From: an uncultured Christensenella sp.
Lineage (GTDB): Bacteria; Bacillota; Clostridia; Christensenellales; Pumilibacteraceae
Length of the DNA stretch: 64,000 nt
Assembly: GCA_949948895.1 (NCBI GenBank)
Contig: CATLHE010000006.1
Location: 1 to 64,000 of the forward strand
Reading direction: 5' to 3'
In this document: positions 8,801-16,441 of the stretch, piece by piece
Numbering within the stretch: position 1 is the stretch's first letter
Layout: each line of letters starts with the position of its first letter
Translations under genes and position numbers: made by a program
Notes under the pieces: generated by a model
Database searches by the model: none
Told to the model about the DNA's origin: nothing
Seen by the model: the letters and a program-made list of their open reading frames with translations, nothing else

Positions 8801-9341
8801 TCTTGTCTATCTCGTGGCTCGTTCTGAAACCGTCGAAGAAATGAAGGAAGGGGACTTTCGCTTTAAGCGTGGAAAGATGCGCGACGAGCGCCAAGTCCAT
8901 GGCTTCCTGAACGGAGTTGGAAGCGAGCATGGCGAATCCCGTTTGACGGCACGCCATGACGTCGGAGTGATCGCCGAAAATATTGAGCGCGTGCGCCGCA
9001 AGAGCTCTCGCGCTTACGTGAAATACCGTGGGAAGAAGCTCGCCCGATATTTTGTACATATTGGGTATCATGAGCAACAGACCTTGGCTCGCCGTGTAAG
9101 TAGTGGTGAGCGCGCCCGCCGCGAGCGAGCCGTGCACCGCGCCCGCCGCTCCGCCTTCGGACTGCATTTCCGCAATGCGGAGTTCTTGACCGAACATGTT
9201 TTTGCGTCCGGCGGTAGCCCATTCGTCGGCATACTCGGCCATGGGGGACGACGGCGTAATGGGGTAGATAGCCGCGACCTCCGAGAAAGCATATGCCACG
9301 TGCGATGCCGCGGTATTGCCGTCGATTGTCATCTTTACCAT
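5802..9341 (-). CDS. nifJ: Pyruvate:ferredoxin (flavodoxin) oxidoreductase
   Basis: This single-chain PFOR of 1179 residues decarboxylates pyruvate to acetyl-CoA and CO2 and reduces ferredoxin, the main anaerobic route in Clostridia. Visible in order are the pyruvate-binding N-terminal domain (AAIYPITPSSPMAEYADEW), the gamma-type domain, two 4Fe-4S motifs (CIQCNQCSLVCP and CTGCGSCANVCP), the proximal-cluster Cys region (GACAGCGETPY), and the thiamine diphosphate motif GDGWAYDIGYGG with VYSNTGGQ. The length matches the family. The start at 9341 (MVKMTIDG) follows GGAGG by 5 nt; an upstream in-frame ATG at 9401 lies at the predicted transcription start and has no ribosome site. It is monocistronic, with its own promoter and terminator. 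Confidence 0.98.
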   Translation of the reverse strand: MVKMTIDGNTAASHVAYAFSEVAAIYPITPSSPMAEYADEWATAGRKNMFGQELRIAEMQSEGGAAGAVHGSLAAGALTTTYTASQGLLLMIPNMYKISGELLPTVFHVSARALAAHALNIFGDHSDVMACRQTGFAMLASNSVQEAMDLALVAHLSTLKAKVPFLHFFDGFRTSHEIDKIDGIEYEEMKKLAEKTGCMEEIREFKTRALNPDHPHQKGTAQNADIYFQNREAANKYYDATPDIVQGMMDEVSALTGREYKLFQYYGAKDAENVIVMMGSGCEAVEETVDYLAKQGKKVGLLKVRLYRPFSVKHFVSALPASVKCLAVLDRTKEPGSLGEPLYLDVCAALTEAGKSNIKVVGGRYGLGSKEFNPSMVNAVYNNLAASEPKNHFTVGIIDDVTNTSLDFSEFVNASPEGTVRCKFYGLGSDGTVGANKNSIKIIGDHTDKYAQGYFFYDSKKSGGLTISHLRFGDVPIKSTYLIDQADFVACHNPAYVTHYNMVDDIKDGGVFLLNCHWTPEQLDAELPAAMKRTIAKKHIKFYTINALDIVNKIGARKGVNTVCQAAFFKLANIIPYEEAASYMKQMIKKAYGKKGDDVVNMNYACVDNAIEGLVEIKVPEAWANATTGAVAADVGGDDYFKNVIAPILRQEGDKLPVSAFAPDGSVPSGTTKYEKRGVAPTVPMWIADNCIQCNQCSLVCPHAVLRPVLTTKAQTDKAPKTYVAKPAVAQLKDTGMFFRIQVSPLDCTGCGSCANVCPSKEKSLVMKPLDELVETESANYAYSQKIPFADVSDKVKPETVKGSQFKQPLFEFSGACAGCGETPYIKLITQLFGDRMVVANATGCSSIYGGSAPTCPYTKNAEGKGPAWANSLFEDNAEFGYGMNLAYKARVSQLISHVKAALELKPAKALHAALEKWLSVYDDANGSKEAAAEIVSLLPAAIKSAKGNLKTELKYIDDEKDCLIKKSIWIFGGDGWAYDIGYGGLDQVLASGEDVNILVVDTEVYSNTGGQSSKSTPTGSVAKFAAGGKRTKKKDLGAMAMTYGYVYVAQVAMGADKNQVLKAISEAEAYHGPSLIIAYATCINHGIDMSNGMKEEEKAVKAGYWQLYRFNPELAEKGQNPFTLDSKDPTESYQEFIGGETRYRSLAKAKPEVAQQLFERAEKEAKERLEGYKHRAGK

Positions 9342-9377
9342 AAAAACCTCCAGAGTAGTGATTATTGATCGATAGTT

Positions 9378-9401
9378 TTGTGCATTACTTAATTTACACA
9401 A
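9378..9401. promoter_or_regulatory. Palindromic operator-like site in the nifJ leader
   Basis: TTGTG at 9378-9382 and CACAA at 9397-9401 form an inverted repeat just downstream of the predicted nifJ transcription start. The arms resemble the half-sites of the redox regulator Rex, but the spacing is about 6 bp wider than the usual Rex site, so the identity is doubtful. Confidence 0.3.
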
Positions 9402-9408
9402 CCTTTAT

Positions 9409-9437
9409 ATTATAAGACACACGCATGCCATTGTCAA
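9409..9437 (-). promoter_or_regulatory. Sigma-A promoter of nifJ
   Basis: On the minus strand TTGACA (9437-9432), a 17-nt spacer, and TATAAT (9414-9409). This is a perfect consensus. Confidence 0.9.
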
Positions 9438-9459
9438 GTATTTTATAGCCGCGCGCCCG

Positions 9460-10335
9460 CTAGCCCTGCTCCAAGCGACAGCGTATACCGCAGTCGTAAT
9501 CGCCGAATTCGTTGCCGAATATCGCAAGCCCGTTGTCGGCGGACATGTAAAAAGCGAGCTGTTCGCTATCGAATTCGTCTATCGTGTGCGAGCCTATTTT
9601 AACCCCGTCTATAAACGTTCCGATATTGTCTATCCTGAGCGTGCGGAACTTACCGTACTGACAAACGTCGTCGAAAACGGCGGGCGTGTACAGTCCTTTT
9701 CTGTCGGTAAACTCGCCGTCGCAAAAGTATTCGCCCAGCTTGACATCGTTGATAAAAAACGTGACGGCGGTATCGCGGCTTCGCCCGCGTCCGTACGGTT
9801 TGGACGATATCTCGAACGACAGCGACAGCGACGACAGCTTGGTCTTTTTGTCGGGCGCGGGGAGAGTCCAGCCTATCTTGCCGCTGTTAAAATAAATGAG
9901 CGCGGCGTCGGTGCGTTCGGGGTAGGTAAAGTATCTCGGATCGTCGCGTTCGCCTATCCAGCCCGAGGCGGACGCGAGCGCGCAGTACGGATTGACCGAT
10001 GCGGAAAAAAACGAGCCGATGGGAATATCGAAAACGCGCACGCTGTCATCCTCGAGATCGGTGGCGACGTCTATTATGATACGGTCTACCGCTACGACGC
10101 AGCGCTTGGCTATCCCGCGCTTTCCGGGGGTCTCTATCAGTTTGACCAAGCCGAGCTCGCACAACTTTTTTACGTGCTGCGTTATCGCGCCGTTAGTCAA
10201 ATGCAATGTTTTTGCGAGAGAGTCGAGACTTTCGGCGCGTTTTGCGAGTATCAGTTTGAGTATCTCGACGCGCGCGGGCGCAGCCAGACATTCGCACAAT
10301 TTTTGCGCCGCTCCGACGTCTTTATAATGCAACAT
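9460..10335 (-). CDS. ArsR-type winged-helix regulator with a large C-terminal domain
   Basis: The 291-residue product opens with a winged helix-turn-helix (residues about 8-75; CLAAPARVEILKLIL, then TNGAITQHVKKLCELGLVKL), typical of ArsR/YdfF-like repressors. The remaining ~200 residues are beta-rich and not assigned; they could be a ligand-sensing or dimerisation module. GAGGTGA precedes the ATG. It is divergent from gatC, and its promoter faces the gat promoter with only about 40 bp between the two -35 boxes, so it could regulate itself or the gat operon; that is inference. It is not clearly co-transcribed with nifJ, which has its own promoter. The regulated function is unknown. Confidence 0.82.
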   Translation of the reverse strand: MLHYKDVGAAQKLCECLAAPARVEILKLILAKRAESLDSLAKTLHLTNGAITQHVKKLCELGLVKLIETPGKRGIAKRCVVAVDRIIIDVATDLEDDSVRVFDIPIGSFFSASVNPYCALASASGWIGERDDPRYFTYPERTDAALIYFNSGKIGWTLPAPDKKTKLSSLSLSFEISSKPYGRGRSRDTAVTFFINDVKLGEYFCDGEFTDRKGLYTPAVFDDVCQYGKFRTLRIDNIGTFIDGVKIGSHTIDEFDSEQLAFYMSADNGLAIFGNEFGDYDCGIRCRLEQG

Positions 10336-10369
10336 TCGGTCACCTCGTTTTTTGTCATTGTTTTAGTCG

Positions 10370-10398
10370 ATTTTAAACCAAATGCGGCAAAATGTCAA
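10370..10398 (-). promoter_or_regulatory. Sigma-A promoter of the ArsR-type gene
   Basis: On the minus strand TTGACA (10398-10393), a 17-nt spacer, and TAAAAT (10375-10370). Confidence 0.85.
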
Positions 10399-10437
10399 GA
10401 CCGTATACGCGTAAAAGTTTGGCTTTAAACTATTCGA

Positions 10438-10466
10438 TTGACATAAGAAGCGGGTTATGATACAAT
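10438..10466 (+). promoter_or_regulatory. Sigma-A promoter of the gatCAB-icd operon
   Basis: TTGACA at 10438-10443, a 17-nt spacer, and TACAAT at 10461-10466. Confidence 0.88.
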
Positions 10467-10522
10467 CGTCGGTATAAGTCGATATAAAAGTTAAACGTAT
10501 ATTGCTTAAAGGAAGGCTTTTA

Positions 10523-10816
10523 ATGAAAAGATCGGTCGATGCGGAAGAAGTAGCGCGTTTAGCCAAGCTGTCGCGCTTGGAGTTTGACGGGAAACAAGCG
10601 GAAGATATGCGCGGGCATTTATCCAAAATGCTCGACTATTTCGACGCTCTCGACAGCGTGGACGTCTCCGACGTTCCGCCTACCGCGCATATATTGAGCG
10701 CGGTAAACGTTTTGCGAGAGGATGTAGTCGAGCCTTCGACGTCCAATGCGGAGCTTCTTAAAAACGCGCCCGAAAGTCGCGACGGCGCGTACGTAGTGCC
10801 GCGCGTGGTAGAATAG
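10523..10816 (+). CDS. gatC: Asp/Glu-tRNA amidotransferase subunit C
   Basis: GatC is the small scaffold subunit that holds GatA and GatB together in the complex converting Glu-tRNA(Gln) or Asp-tRNA(Asn) to the amide form. The 97-residue product has the typical N-terminal helix (EVARLAKLSRLEFD), the MLDYFDALDSVDVSDVPPTAH centre, and the conserved REDVVEPS segment. GGAAGG precedes the ATG at 10523; a possible in-frame start at 10502 would sit upstream of this ribosome site. It is the first gene of the operon, with gatA starting 10 nt after its stop. Confidence 0.95.
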   Translation: MKRSVDAEEVARLAKLSRLEFDGKQAEDMRGHLSKMLDYFDALDSVDVSDVPPTAHILSAVNVLREDVVEPSTSNAELLKNAPESRDGAYVVPRVVE

Positions 10817-10826
10817 GAGGCGCGAT

Positions 10827-12257
10827 ATGGATGTAACGGATTTGAGTTTGGGCGAGCTTAAAGCCGCGCTCGACAGCGGCAAGGTGTCGGCGGTCGAGGC
10901 GACGCAAGCCGCGCTTAACAAAATAGAGCGGAACAAAAATCTCAATAACTACGTGACGGTGTGCGGCACCGAGGCGCTCGCCGCGGCTTTCCTTGCGGAC
11001 GAAAAAAGAGCAAAGGGCGAGAACGGCGCGCTTTTGGGCGTGCCTATCGCAGTCAAAGACAATATCTCGACCGAGGGTATAAGAACGACTTGCGCGAGTA
11101 AGTTTTTAAAAGACTATGTTCCGCCGTATGACGCGACGGTCGTCAAAAAACTGAAAGACGCGGGTGCGGTCATAGTCGGCAAGACCAATATGGACGAGTT
11201 TGCCATGGGCAGTACCGACGAAACTTCGGCGTTCGGCGCGGTGCATAGCGCCGTAGACGCCGAGCGCGTGCCCGGCGGGAGTTCGGGCGGATCGGCAAAT
11301 ACGGTGGCGGCGGGAGAAGTGCCGTGCGCTTTGGGAAGCGATACGGGCGGCTCTATTCGTCAGCCCGCGTCATACTGCGGTGTAGTCGGATTGAAGCCTA
11401 CGTACTCGGCGGTCAGCCGCTACGGGCTTATCGCGTTTGCCTCGTCGCTCGACCAGATAGGTACTTTTACCCGCACTTGCGACGACGCTTACGCTTTGTA
11501 TCGAGTGATATGCGGTAAGGACAAAGCGGACGCTACGAGTTCGGATATAAAAAATATCACTCAAGAGTTAAACGGCGATGTGCGCGGCAAAACGATAGGT
11601 ATAGCCGACGAGTTCACCAAAAATTTGGACGGCGGAGTCGGCAAGCGGTTTAACGCCGCCGTCGACGCGTTAAAGGCACAGGGCGCGAAGATAAAGAGCG
11701 TTTCCATAAAATCGTTCGATACCGCGCTCGCAGTCTACTACGTGATATCGTCCGCGGAAGCGGCTAGCAATCTTTCGCGTTACGACGGAGTCAAATACGG
11801 CGCGCGCGCCGAGGGGTATAAAGATATTGCCGAGCTTTACACTAAAAGCCGCACCGAGTTTTTCGGCGACGAAGTAAAGCGTCGGATAATGATAGGTAAC
11901 TACGTTTTGTCGAGCGGATATTACGACGCGTACTATCTCAAAGCGTCGAGGATAAGAACGCTCATAGCGCGTGAGTACAACGCCGCTCTATGCGGTTGCG
12001 ACGCGCTCATTTGTCCTACCGCGCCGACGGTCGCGCCAAAGATAGGCGCGCAGACCGATCCCGCGCTCACGTACCTATCGGATATATACACCGTGCCTGT
12101 AAACATAACGGGCTTGCCCGCGGTGAGCGTGCCGTTCGGAACGAGCGACGGTTTGCCCGTAGGCGTGCAGATAATAGGCAAGGCGTTTGACGAGGCGGGA
12201 ATCCTCGGCATAGGAAAAGCCCTCGAGATCGCGGCGGGAGGTAACGGCAATGCTTAG
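10827..12257 (+). CDS. gatA: Asp/Glu-tRNA amidotransferase subunit A
   Basis: GatA is the amidase subunit that releases ammonia from glutamine. The 476-residue product carries the amidase signature: K77 in GVPIAVKDN, the Gly/Ser loop GGSSGGS (S152 as the bridging serine) and S176 in DTGGSIRQP as nucleophile. The length is normal. The start follows AGGAGGCG. Its stop overlaps the gatB start by 8 nt, so translation is coupled. The product acts in the cytoplasm with GatB and GatC. Confidence 0.98.
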   Translation: MDVTDLSLGELKAALDSGKVSAVEATQAALNKIERNKNLNNYVTVCGTEALAAAFLADEKRAKGENGALLGVPIAVKDNISTEGIRTTCASKFLKDYVPPYDATVVKKLKDAGAVIVGKTNMDEFAMGSTDETSAFGAVHSAVDAERVPGGSSGGSANTVAAGEVPCALGSDTGGSIRQPASYCGVVGLKPTYSAVSRYGLIAFASSLDQIGTFTRTCDDAYALYRVICGKDKADATSSDIKNITQELNGDVRGKTIGIADEFTKNLDGGVGKRFNAAVDALKAQGAKIKSVSIKSFDTALAVYYVISSAEAASNLSRYDGVKYGARAEGYKDIAELYTKSRTEFFGDEVKRRIMIGNYVLSSGYYDAYYLKASRIRTLIAREYNAALCGCDALICPTAPTVAPKIGAQTDPALTYLSDIYTVPVNITGLPAVSVPFGTSDGLPVGVQIIGKAFDEAGILGIGKALEIAAGGNGNA

Positions 12258-13677
12258 ACCCACTATCGGTTGCGAAGTACACTGCGAGCTGAAAACGGCT
12301 ACAAAACTGTTTTGCGGTTGCAAAAACGAGTTCGGCGGCGAACCCAACACGCACTGCTGTCCTATATGCTCGGGATTCCCGGGGACTATGCCCGCGCTCA
12401 ACGCCAAAGCCGTCGAGTACGCGGTGAGAGCGGGGCTCGCGCTCGGCTGCAATATAAACAGGTTTTCCAAATGGGACAGAAAAAACTATTTCTATCCAGA
12501 TCTTCCCAAAGCGTGGCAGACGAGCCAATACGACCTTCCGCTTTGCGTTGGCGGCGCGGTCGAGTTTGAAGTAAACGGCGAGAAAAAGCGCGTGCGGCTC
12601 AACCGCATACATTTAGAAGAAGACGCAGGCAAGCTTATCCACGACGGCGGCGAGTCGTGCGTGGACTACAACCGATGCGGCGTGCCGCTCATAGAGATAG
12701 TCACCGAGCCCGACATGCACTCCGCCGAAGAGGTGGTTGCGTTTTTGACCGAGCTAAAGAGCGTGCTCAAATATACGGGCGTATCGGACGTGAAAATGCA
12801 AGAGGGCAGTCTCAGGTGCGACGTTAATCTTTCGATGGCGGAAGACGGCGCGCCGCTCGGCACGCGCACCGAGACCAAAAACCTAAACAGCTTCCGTGCC
12901 GTCGCGCGCTCTGTCGCGTTCGAGATACGCCGTCAGACCGAAGTCTTGGAGAGTGGCGGCATAGTGGAACAAGAGACGCGCAGGTTCGACGATAACAAGG
13001 GCGTAGGGTACGCCATGCGCAGTAAAGAGGATGCGCACGACTATCGGTATTTTCCCGAGCCCGACATTATGCCCGTCACGTTTACCGAAGCGGATATACA
13101 ACGGATCAGATCGGAGATACCCGAGCTTAAAGGTCCGAGAGTAAAGCGTTATACCGAAAAGCTCGGTCTTCCGCCTTACGATGCGCAGGTGCTTACGGCG
13201 GATAAGGCGGTAAGCGATTTGTTGGACGACGTTATCGCGCTCGGTTGCGACGCCAAAAAAACGTCCAACTTTATCATGAGCGAGGTGCTAAGGCTCGCCA
13301 AAACCGACGGCTCGGAAGACGTCGAATTGCTTATAGACGCGCCGCGGCTTGCCGAAATAATATCCATGCAGGCAAAAGGCGAGATAAACAATCTTGCCGC
13401 CAAGCAGTTGCTGTCAGCAGTTTGGGGCACGGACGCTTCGCCGAGAAAGCGCGCTGAAGAACTCAATCTATTGCAGTCCAACGACGAAGGCGCGATAAAA
13501 GCGGTGTTCGATAAAGTATTGAGCGACAACCCCTCGCAAGTAGCCGATTTCCTATCGGGTAACGATAAGCTTCGCGGATACTTTGTCGGTCAGGTAATGC
13601 GCGCGGCGGGCGGTAAAGCCAATCCGAAAATAGTAAACGAATTATTGGATAGGCTCGTAAAGGAGCATAAGAAATGA
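12250..13677 (+). CDS. gatB: Asp/Glu-tRNA amidotransferase subunit B
   Basis: GatB binds the mischarged tRNA and contains the kinase-like site that activates the carboxylate before amidation. The 475-residue product has the family start (PTIGCEVHCELKTATKLFC), a cysteine set (FCGCKNEF and HCCPICSGFPG) fitting a structural zinc site, and a helical YqeY-like tail (residues about 325-475). The gene starts within the end of gatA and overlaps icd at an ATGA junction. A complete GatCAB operon suggests that the organism uses the indirect route for Gln-tRNA or Asn-tRNA. Confidence 0.98.
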   Translation: MLRPTIGCEVHCELKTATKLFCGCKNEFGGEPNTHCCPICSGFPGTMPALNAKAVEYAVRAGLALGCNINRFSKWDRKNYFYPDLPKAWQTSQYDLPLCVGGAVEFEVNGEKKRVRLNRIHLEEDAGKLIHDGGESCVDYNRCGVPLIEIVTEPDMHSAEEVVAFLTELKSVLKYTGVSDVKMQEGSLRCDVNLSMAEDGAPLGTRTETKNLNSFRAVARSVAFEIRRQTEVLESGGIVEQETRRFDDNKGVGYAMRSKEDAHDYRYFPEPDIMPVTFTEADIQRIRSEIPELKGPRVKRYTEKLGLPPYDAQVLTADKAVSDLLDDVIALGCDAKKTSNFIMSEVLRLAKTDGSEDVELLIDAPRLAEIISMQAKGEINNLAAKQLLSAVWGTDASPRKRAEELNLLQSNDEGAIKAVFDKVLSDNPSQVADFLSGNDKLRGYFVGQVMRAAGGKANPKIVNELLDRLVKEHKK

Positions 13678-14891
13678 AGATAAAATACGATACGCCGATA
13701 GTGGAGATGCAGGGCGACGAAATGACCCGCATCATTTGGGACGGGATAAAAGATATACTACTTTCGCCGTACGTCGAACTGAATACCGATTATTATGACC
13801 TCGGGCTCGAAAACCGCGAAAAGACGCATGATAAAGTGACGGTCTCCGCGGCGGAAGCGATAAAAAAACACGGCGTAGGCGTCAAGTGCGCCACCATTAC
13901 GCCCAATGCTCAGCGCATGAGCGAATACAATCTGTCCGAGATGTGGCTGTCGCCTAACGGCACAATACGCGCCGTGCTCGACGGAACGGTGTTCCGCGCG
14001 CCGATAATGGTAAAGGGTATCACGCCGTACATACCTACATGGACAAAACCCATAACCATAGCGCGGCACGCTTACGGCGATATCTACAAAAACAGCGAGA
14101 TACTTCTCGGCGCCGATAAAGCCGAGTGCTCGCTTTGCGTCAAATATGCCGACGGAAGAACGGAGACCAAGCCGATAGCCGCAGTCGAGGGCGGCGGAGT
14201 GTTGCAAGGCGTTCACAATAAAGACGCTTCCATCCGCTCGTTTGCGCGCTCGTGCTTTAATTATTCGCTCGACACGGCGCAGGACGTGAGGTTCGGCGCA
14301 AAGGACACCATAAGCAAGATATACGACCGCAGGTTCAAAGATATCTTCGAAGAAGTATTCGAAACGGAGTATAAAGCGCGGTTCGATAAGGCGGGCATCT
14401 CGTACGAGTACTCGCTCATAGACGATTCGGTCGCGCGCGTTATACGCAGTAACGGCGGGTTTATATGGGCGCTTAAAAATTACGACGGCGACGTGATGAG
14501 CGATATGGTGGCTACGGCGTACGGCTCGCTCGCAATGATGACGAGCGTGCTCGTAAGCCCCGACGGCAAGTACGAATACGAGGCGGCGCACGGCACGGTG
14601 ACAAGACACTATTACCGACACTTAAAGGGCGAAAGAACGTCCACCAATCCCGTCGCAACTATATTCGCATGGACGGGCGCGCTTGACCGACGCGGGATAT
14701 TGGACGGAAACACCGCACTCTCCGAGTTTGCGAAAAAATTGGAGAAAGCTTGTATACGCACGATAGAGGGCGGGTTCATGACGGGCGATCTCGTGCCGCT
14801 TTTCAAGCGCGACGGCATAGCCGCAAGGTCGGTCAATACCGACGAGTTTTTGCTCGCGGTAAAGAACATGCTGGAAACGGATAGGGATTAA
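13674..14891 (+). CDS. icd: Isocitrate dehydrogenase, NADP-type homodimer family
   Basis: This enzyme oxidises and decarboxylates isocitrate to 2-oxoglutarate. The 405-residue product resembles the eukaryote-like class: MQGDEMTRIIWDGIK at the N-terminus, TITPNAQRMSEY, the substrate-loop region IPTWTKPITIARHAYGD, and the late motif AAHGTVTRHY. The length fits that class. It overlaps gatB by 4 nt (ATGA), so it is the last gene of the gat operon, an unusual association: 2-oxoglutarate is the precursor of glutamate, the substrate side of GatCAB. A terminator follows at 14926. NADP preference is inferred from the family. Confidence 0.96.
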   Translation: MKIKYDTPIVEMQGDEMTRIIWDGIKDILLSPYVELNTDYYDLGLENREKTHDKVTVSAAEAIKKHGVGVKCATITPNAQRMSEYNLSEMWLSPNGTIRAVLDGTVFRAPIMVKGITPYIPTWTKPITIARHAYGDIYKNSEILLGADKAECSLCVKYADGRTETKPIAAVEGGGVLQGVHNKDASIRSFARSCFNYSLDTAQDVRFGAKDTISKIYDRRFKDIFEEVFETEYKARFDKAGISYEYSLIDDSVARVIRSNGGFIWALKNYDGDVMSDMVATAYGSLAMMTSVLVSPDGKYEYEAAHGTVTRHYYRHLKGERTSTNPVATIFAWTGALDRRGILDGNTALSEFAKKLEKACIRTIEGGFMTGDLVPLFKRDGIAARSVNTDEFLLAVKNMLETDRD

Positions 14892-14925
14892 AAAGCGTAA
14901 GGAAAGTTCTAATAATAATTATGAG

Positions 14926-14952
14926 CGCGTCGACGTCGGTCGGCGCGTTTTT
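14926..14952 (+). terminator. Terminator of the gatCAB-icd operon
   Basis: CGCGTCGA (14926-14933) pairs with TCGGCGCG (14940-14947) with one G-T pair, followed by TTTTT. Confidence 0.75.
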
Positions 14953-14990
14953 CGTGCGCGTTTTCTTGCGCGAGCGAAACATATAAAAAC

Positions 14991-15019
14991 GCATAAATAT
15001 ATTGGTTGCGCGCACAATA
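14991..15019 (+). promoter_or_regulatory. Possible forespore sigma-G-like promoter of the ger operon
   Basis: GCATA at 14991-14995, a 17-nt spacer, and CACAATA at 15013-15019 resemble the sigma-G consensus (about GHATR and CATWMTA). Transcription would start at or beside the gerA start codon, implying a leaderless message. Genes of this family are usually forespore-expressed, which supports the idea, but the match is imperfect. Confidence 0.35.
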
Positions 15020-15024
15020 TTTTT

Positions 15025-16440
15025 ATGGAAGAAGTACAAGCGATATTGGGCAAATTCGAAACGCCCGAAAATATCGTAACGCATGAACTCAAATGCGGCA
15101 GTAAGCGCGGGGCGTTGCTCGTTCATCCCGACATTTCAGACACCGTTATCGTTCGCTCTGTGATCTATGCGTTGGAGCGCAAAGAAAGCGCCGAGCTCGA
15201 AACTCTAGAAGAGTTCGAAAGGTACGCTTTGTTCGAGAGCGAGACCGAGATTTCCGAAGACGTAGACGACTGCATAAACAAACTGCTAAGCGGCGATATT
15301 CTGCTGTGCATAGAGGGCGATAAGCGATATCTCACCGTAAACGCGCGTTCGTACACGACGCGTGCCATAACCGAGCCGCCCACCGAGACGGTAATGCGCG
15401 GTCCGCGCGAAGGGTTTATAGAGGATCTCAAAACCAATCTGTCGCTTTTGGAGCGTCGGCTTAAAACGCCCGACCTCGCCATAGAGCGCATGGAAGTGGG
15501 GCGCAAGACCAAAACGAACGTGGCGGTGTGCTATATCTCGTCTATCGCCGAGCCCACGGTAGTAAAAAAAGTAATCAAGCGCATCAAAAAAATAGATATA
15601 GACGGGATAATCGACAGTCACTATATCGTGCCGTTTATCGAAGAAGACACGTCGTCGCTGTTTACGCAAACGGGCATATCCGAAAAACCCGATATAGTCG
15701 CAGCAAAAATGTTAGAGGGGCGCGTTGCGATAATAGTCGACGGGTCGCCCATGGTGATAACCGTTCCCTTCCTCTTAACGGAGGATTTTCAGGCAGGAGA
15801 AGATTATTATCAAAGATCGACTTTTGCGACGTTTGTGCGGCTGTTGCGCTATCTCGGATTTATGCTCGCGACGCTGTTGCCCGCGCTGTATGTGGCGCTT
15901 CAAAACTTTCACTACACGCTCATACCCGTCAGATTCATGATAACGCTCATGGAAGCCGTCAAGGGCATACCGTTATCGCCGTTAGCCGAAACGCTGTTCG
16001 TATTACTGCTTTTCGAGATCATACGCGAGGCGAGCGTGAGAATGCCGCGCGCCGTCGGTATGGCTATGAGTATAGTCGGCGCGCTCGTATTGGGCGAGAC
16101 GGCGGTAAACGCAGGCGTCATAAGCTCGCCGGCGGTCATGGTAACGGCGCTGAGCTCAATAGCGCTTTTCACCGTGCCTAACATGATAGGTACTTCGAGT
16201 ATACTAAGGCTCGTATATACGACGGTTGGCGGACTTTTCGGCTTGTTCGGGCTCATTCTTGCAGTGCTGTTTACCGTGCATTACGTTTGCTCGGTCAATG
16301 CGTACGATACGCCGTACCTTGCGCCTATGGCGCCGCTTGTTTATGACGACTTTAAAGATTCGATCGACCGTGCGCCCCTTCAAAAACTTAAAAAGCGTCC
16401 CAAATCGATACCGAATACAAACCCCACACGGCAGGCTTAA
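15025..16440 (+). CDS. GerA-family spore germination protein (receptor A subunit)
   Basis: The 471-residue product is the A subunit of a nutrient germinant receptor in the spore inner membrane. It has the N-terminal soluble domain of about 240 residues (MRGPREGFIEDLKTNLSLL is the family signature), followed by membrane segments between about 265 and 430 (KGIPLSPLAETLFVLLLFEI, MSIVGALVLGETAVNAG). The Lys/Pro-rich tail is short. No Shine-Dalgarno sequence is visible before the ATG at 15025; no other start fits the family N-terminus. It is followed 1 nt later by the B subunit. The germinant cannot be told from sequence. Confidence 0.94.
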   Translation: MEEVQAILGKFETPENIVTHELKCGSKRGALLVHPDISDTVIVRSVIYALERKESAELETLEEFERYALFESETEISEDVDDCINKLLSGDILLCIEGDKRYLTVNARSYTTRAITEPPTETVMRGPREGFIEDLKTNLSLLERRLKTPDLAIERMEVGRKTKTNVAVCYISSIAEPTVVKKVIKRIKKIDIDGIIDSHYIVPFIEEDTSSLFTQTGISEKPDIVAAKMLEGRVAIIVDGSPMVITVPFLLTEDFQAGEDYYQRSTFATFVRLLRYLGFMLATLLPALYVALQNFHYTLIPVRFMITLMEAVKGIPLSPLAETLFVLLLFEIIREASVRMPRAVGMAMSIVGALVLGETAVNAGVISSPAVMVTALSSIALFTVPNMIGTSSILRLVYTTVGGLFGLFGLILAVLFTVHYVCSVNAYDTPYLAPMAPLVYDDFKDSIDRAPLQKLKKRPKSIPNTNPTRQA

Positions 16441-16441
16441 C

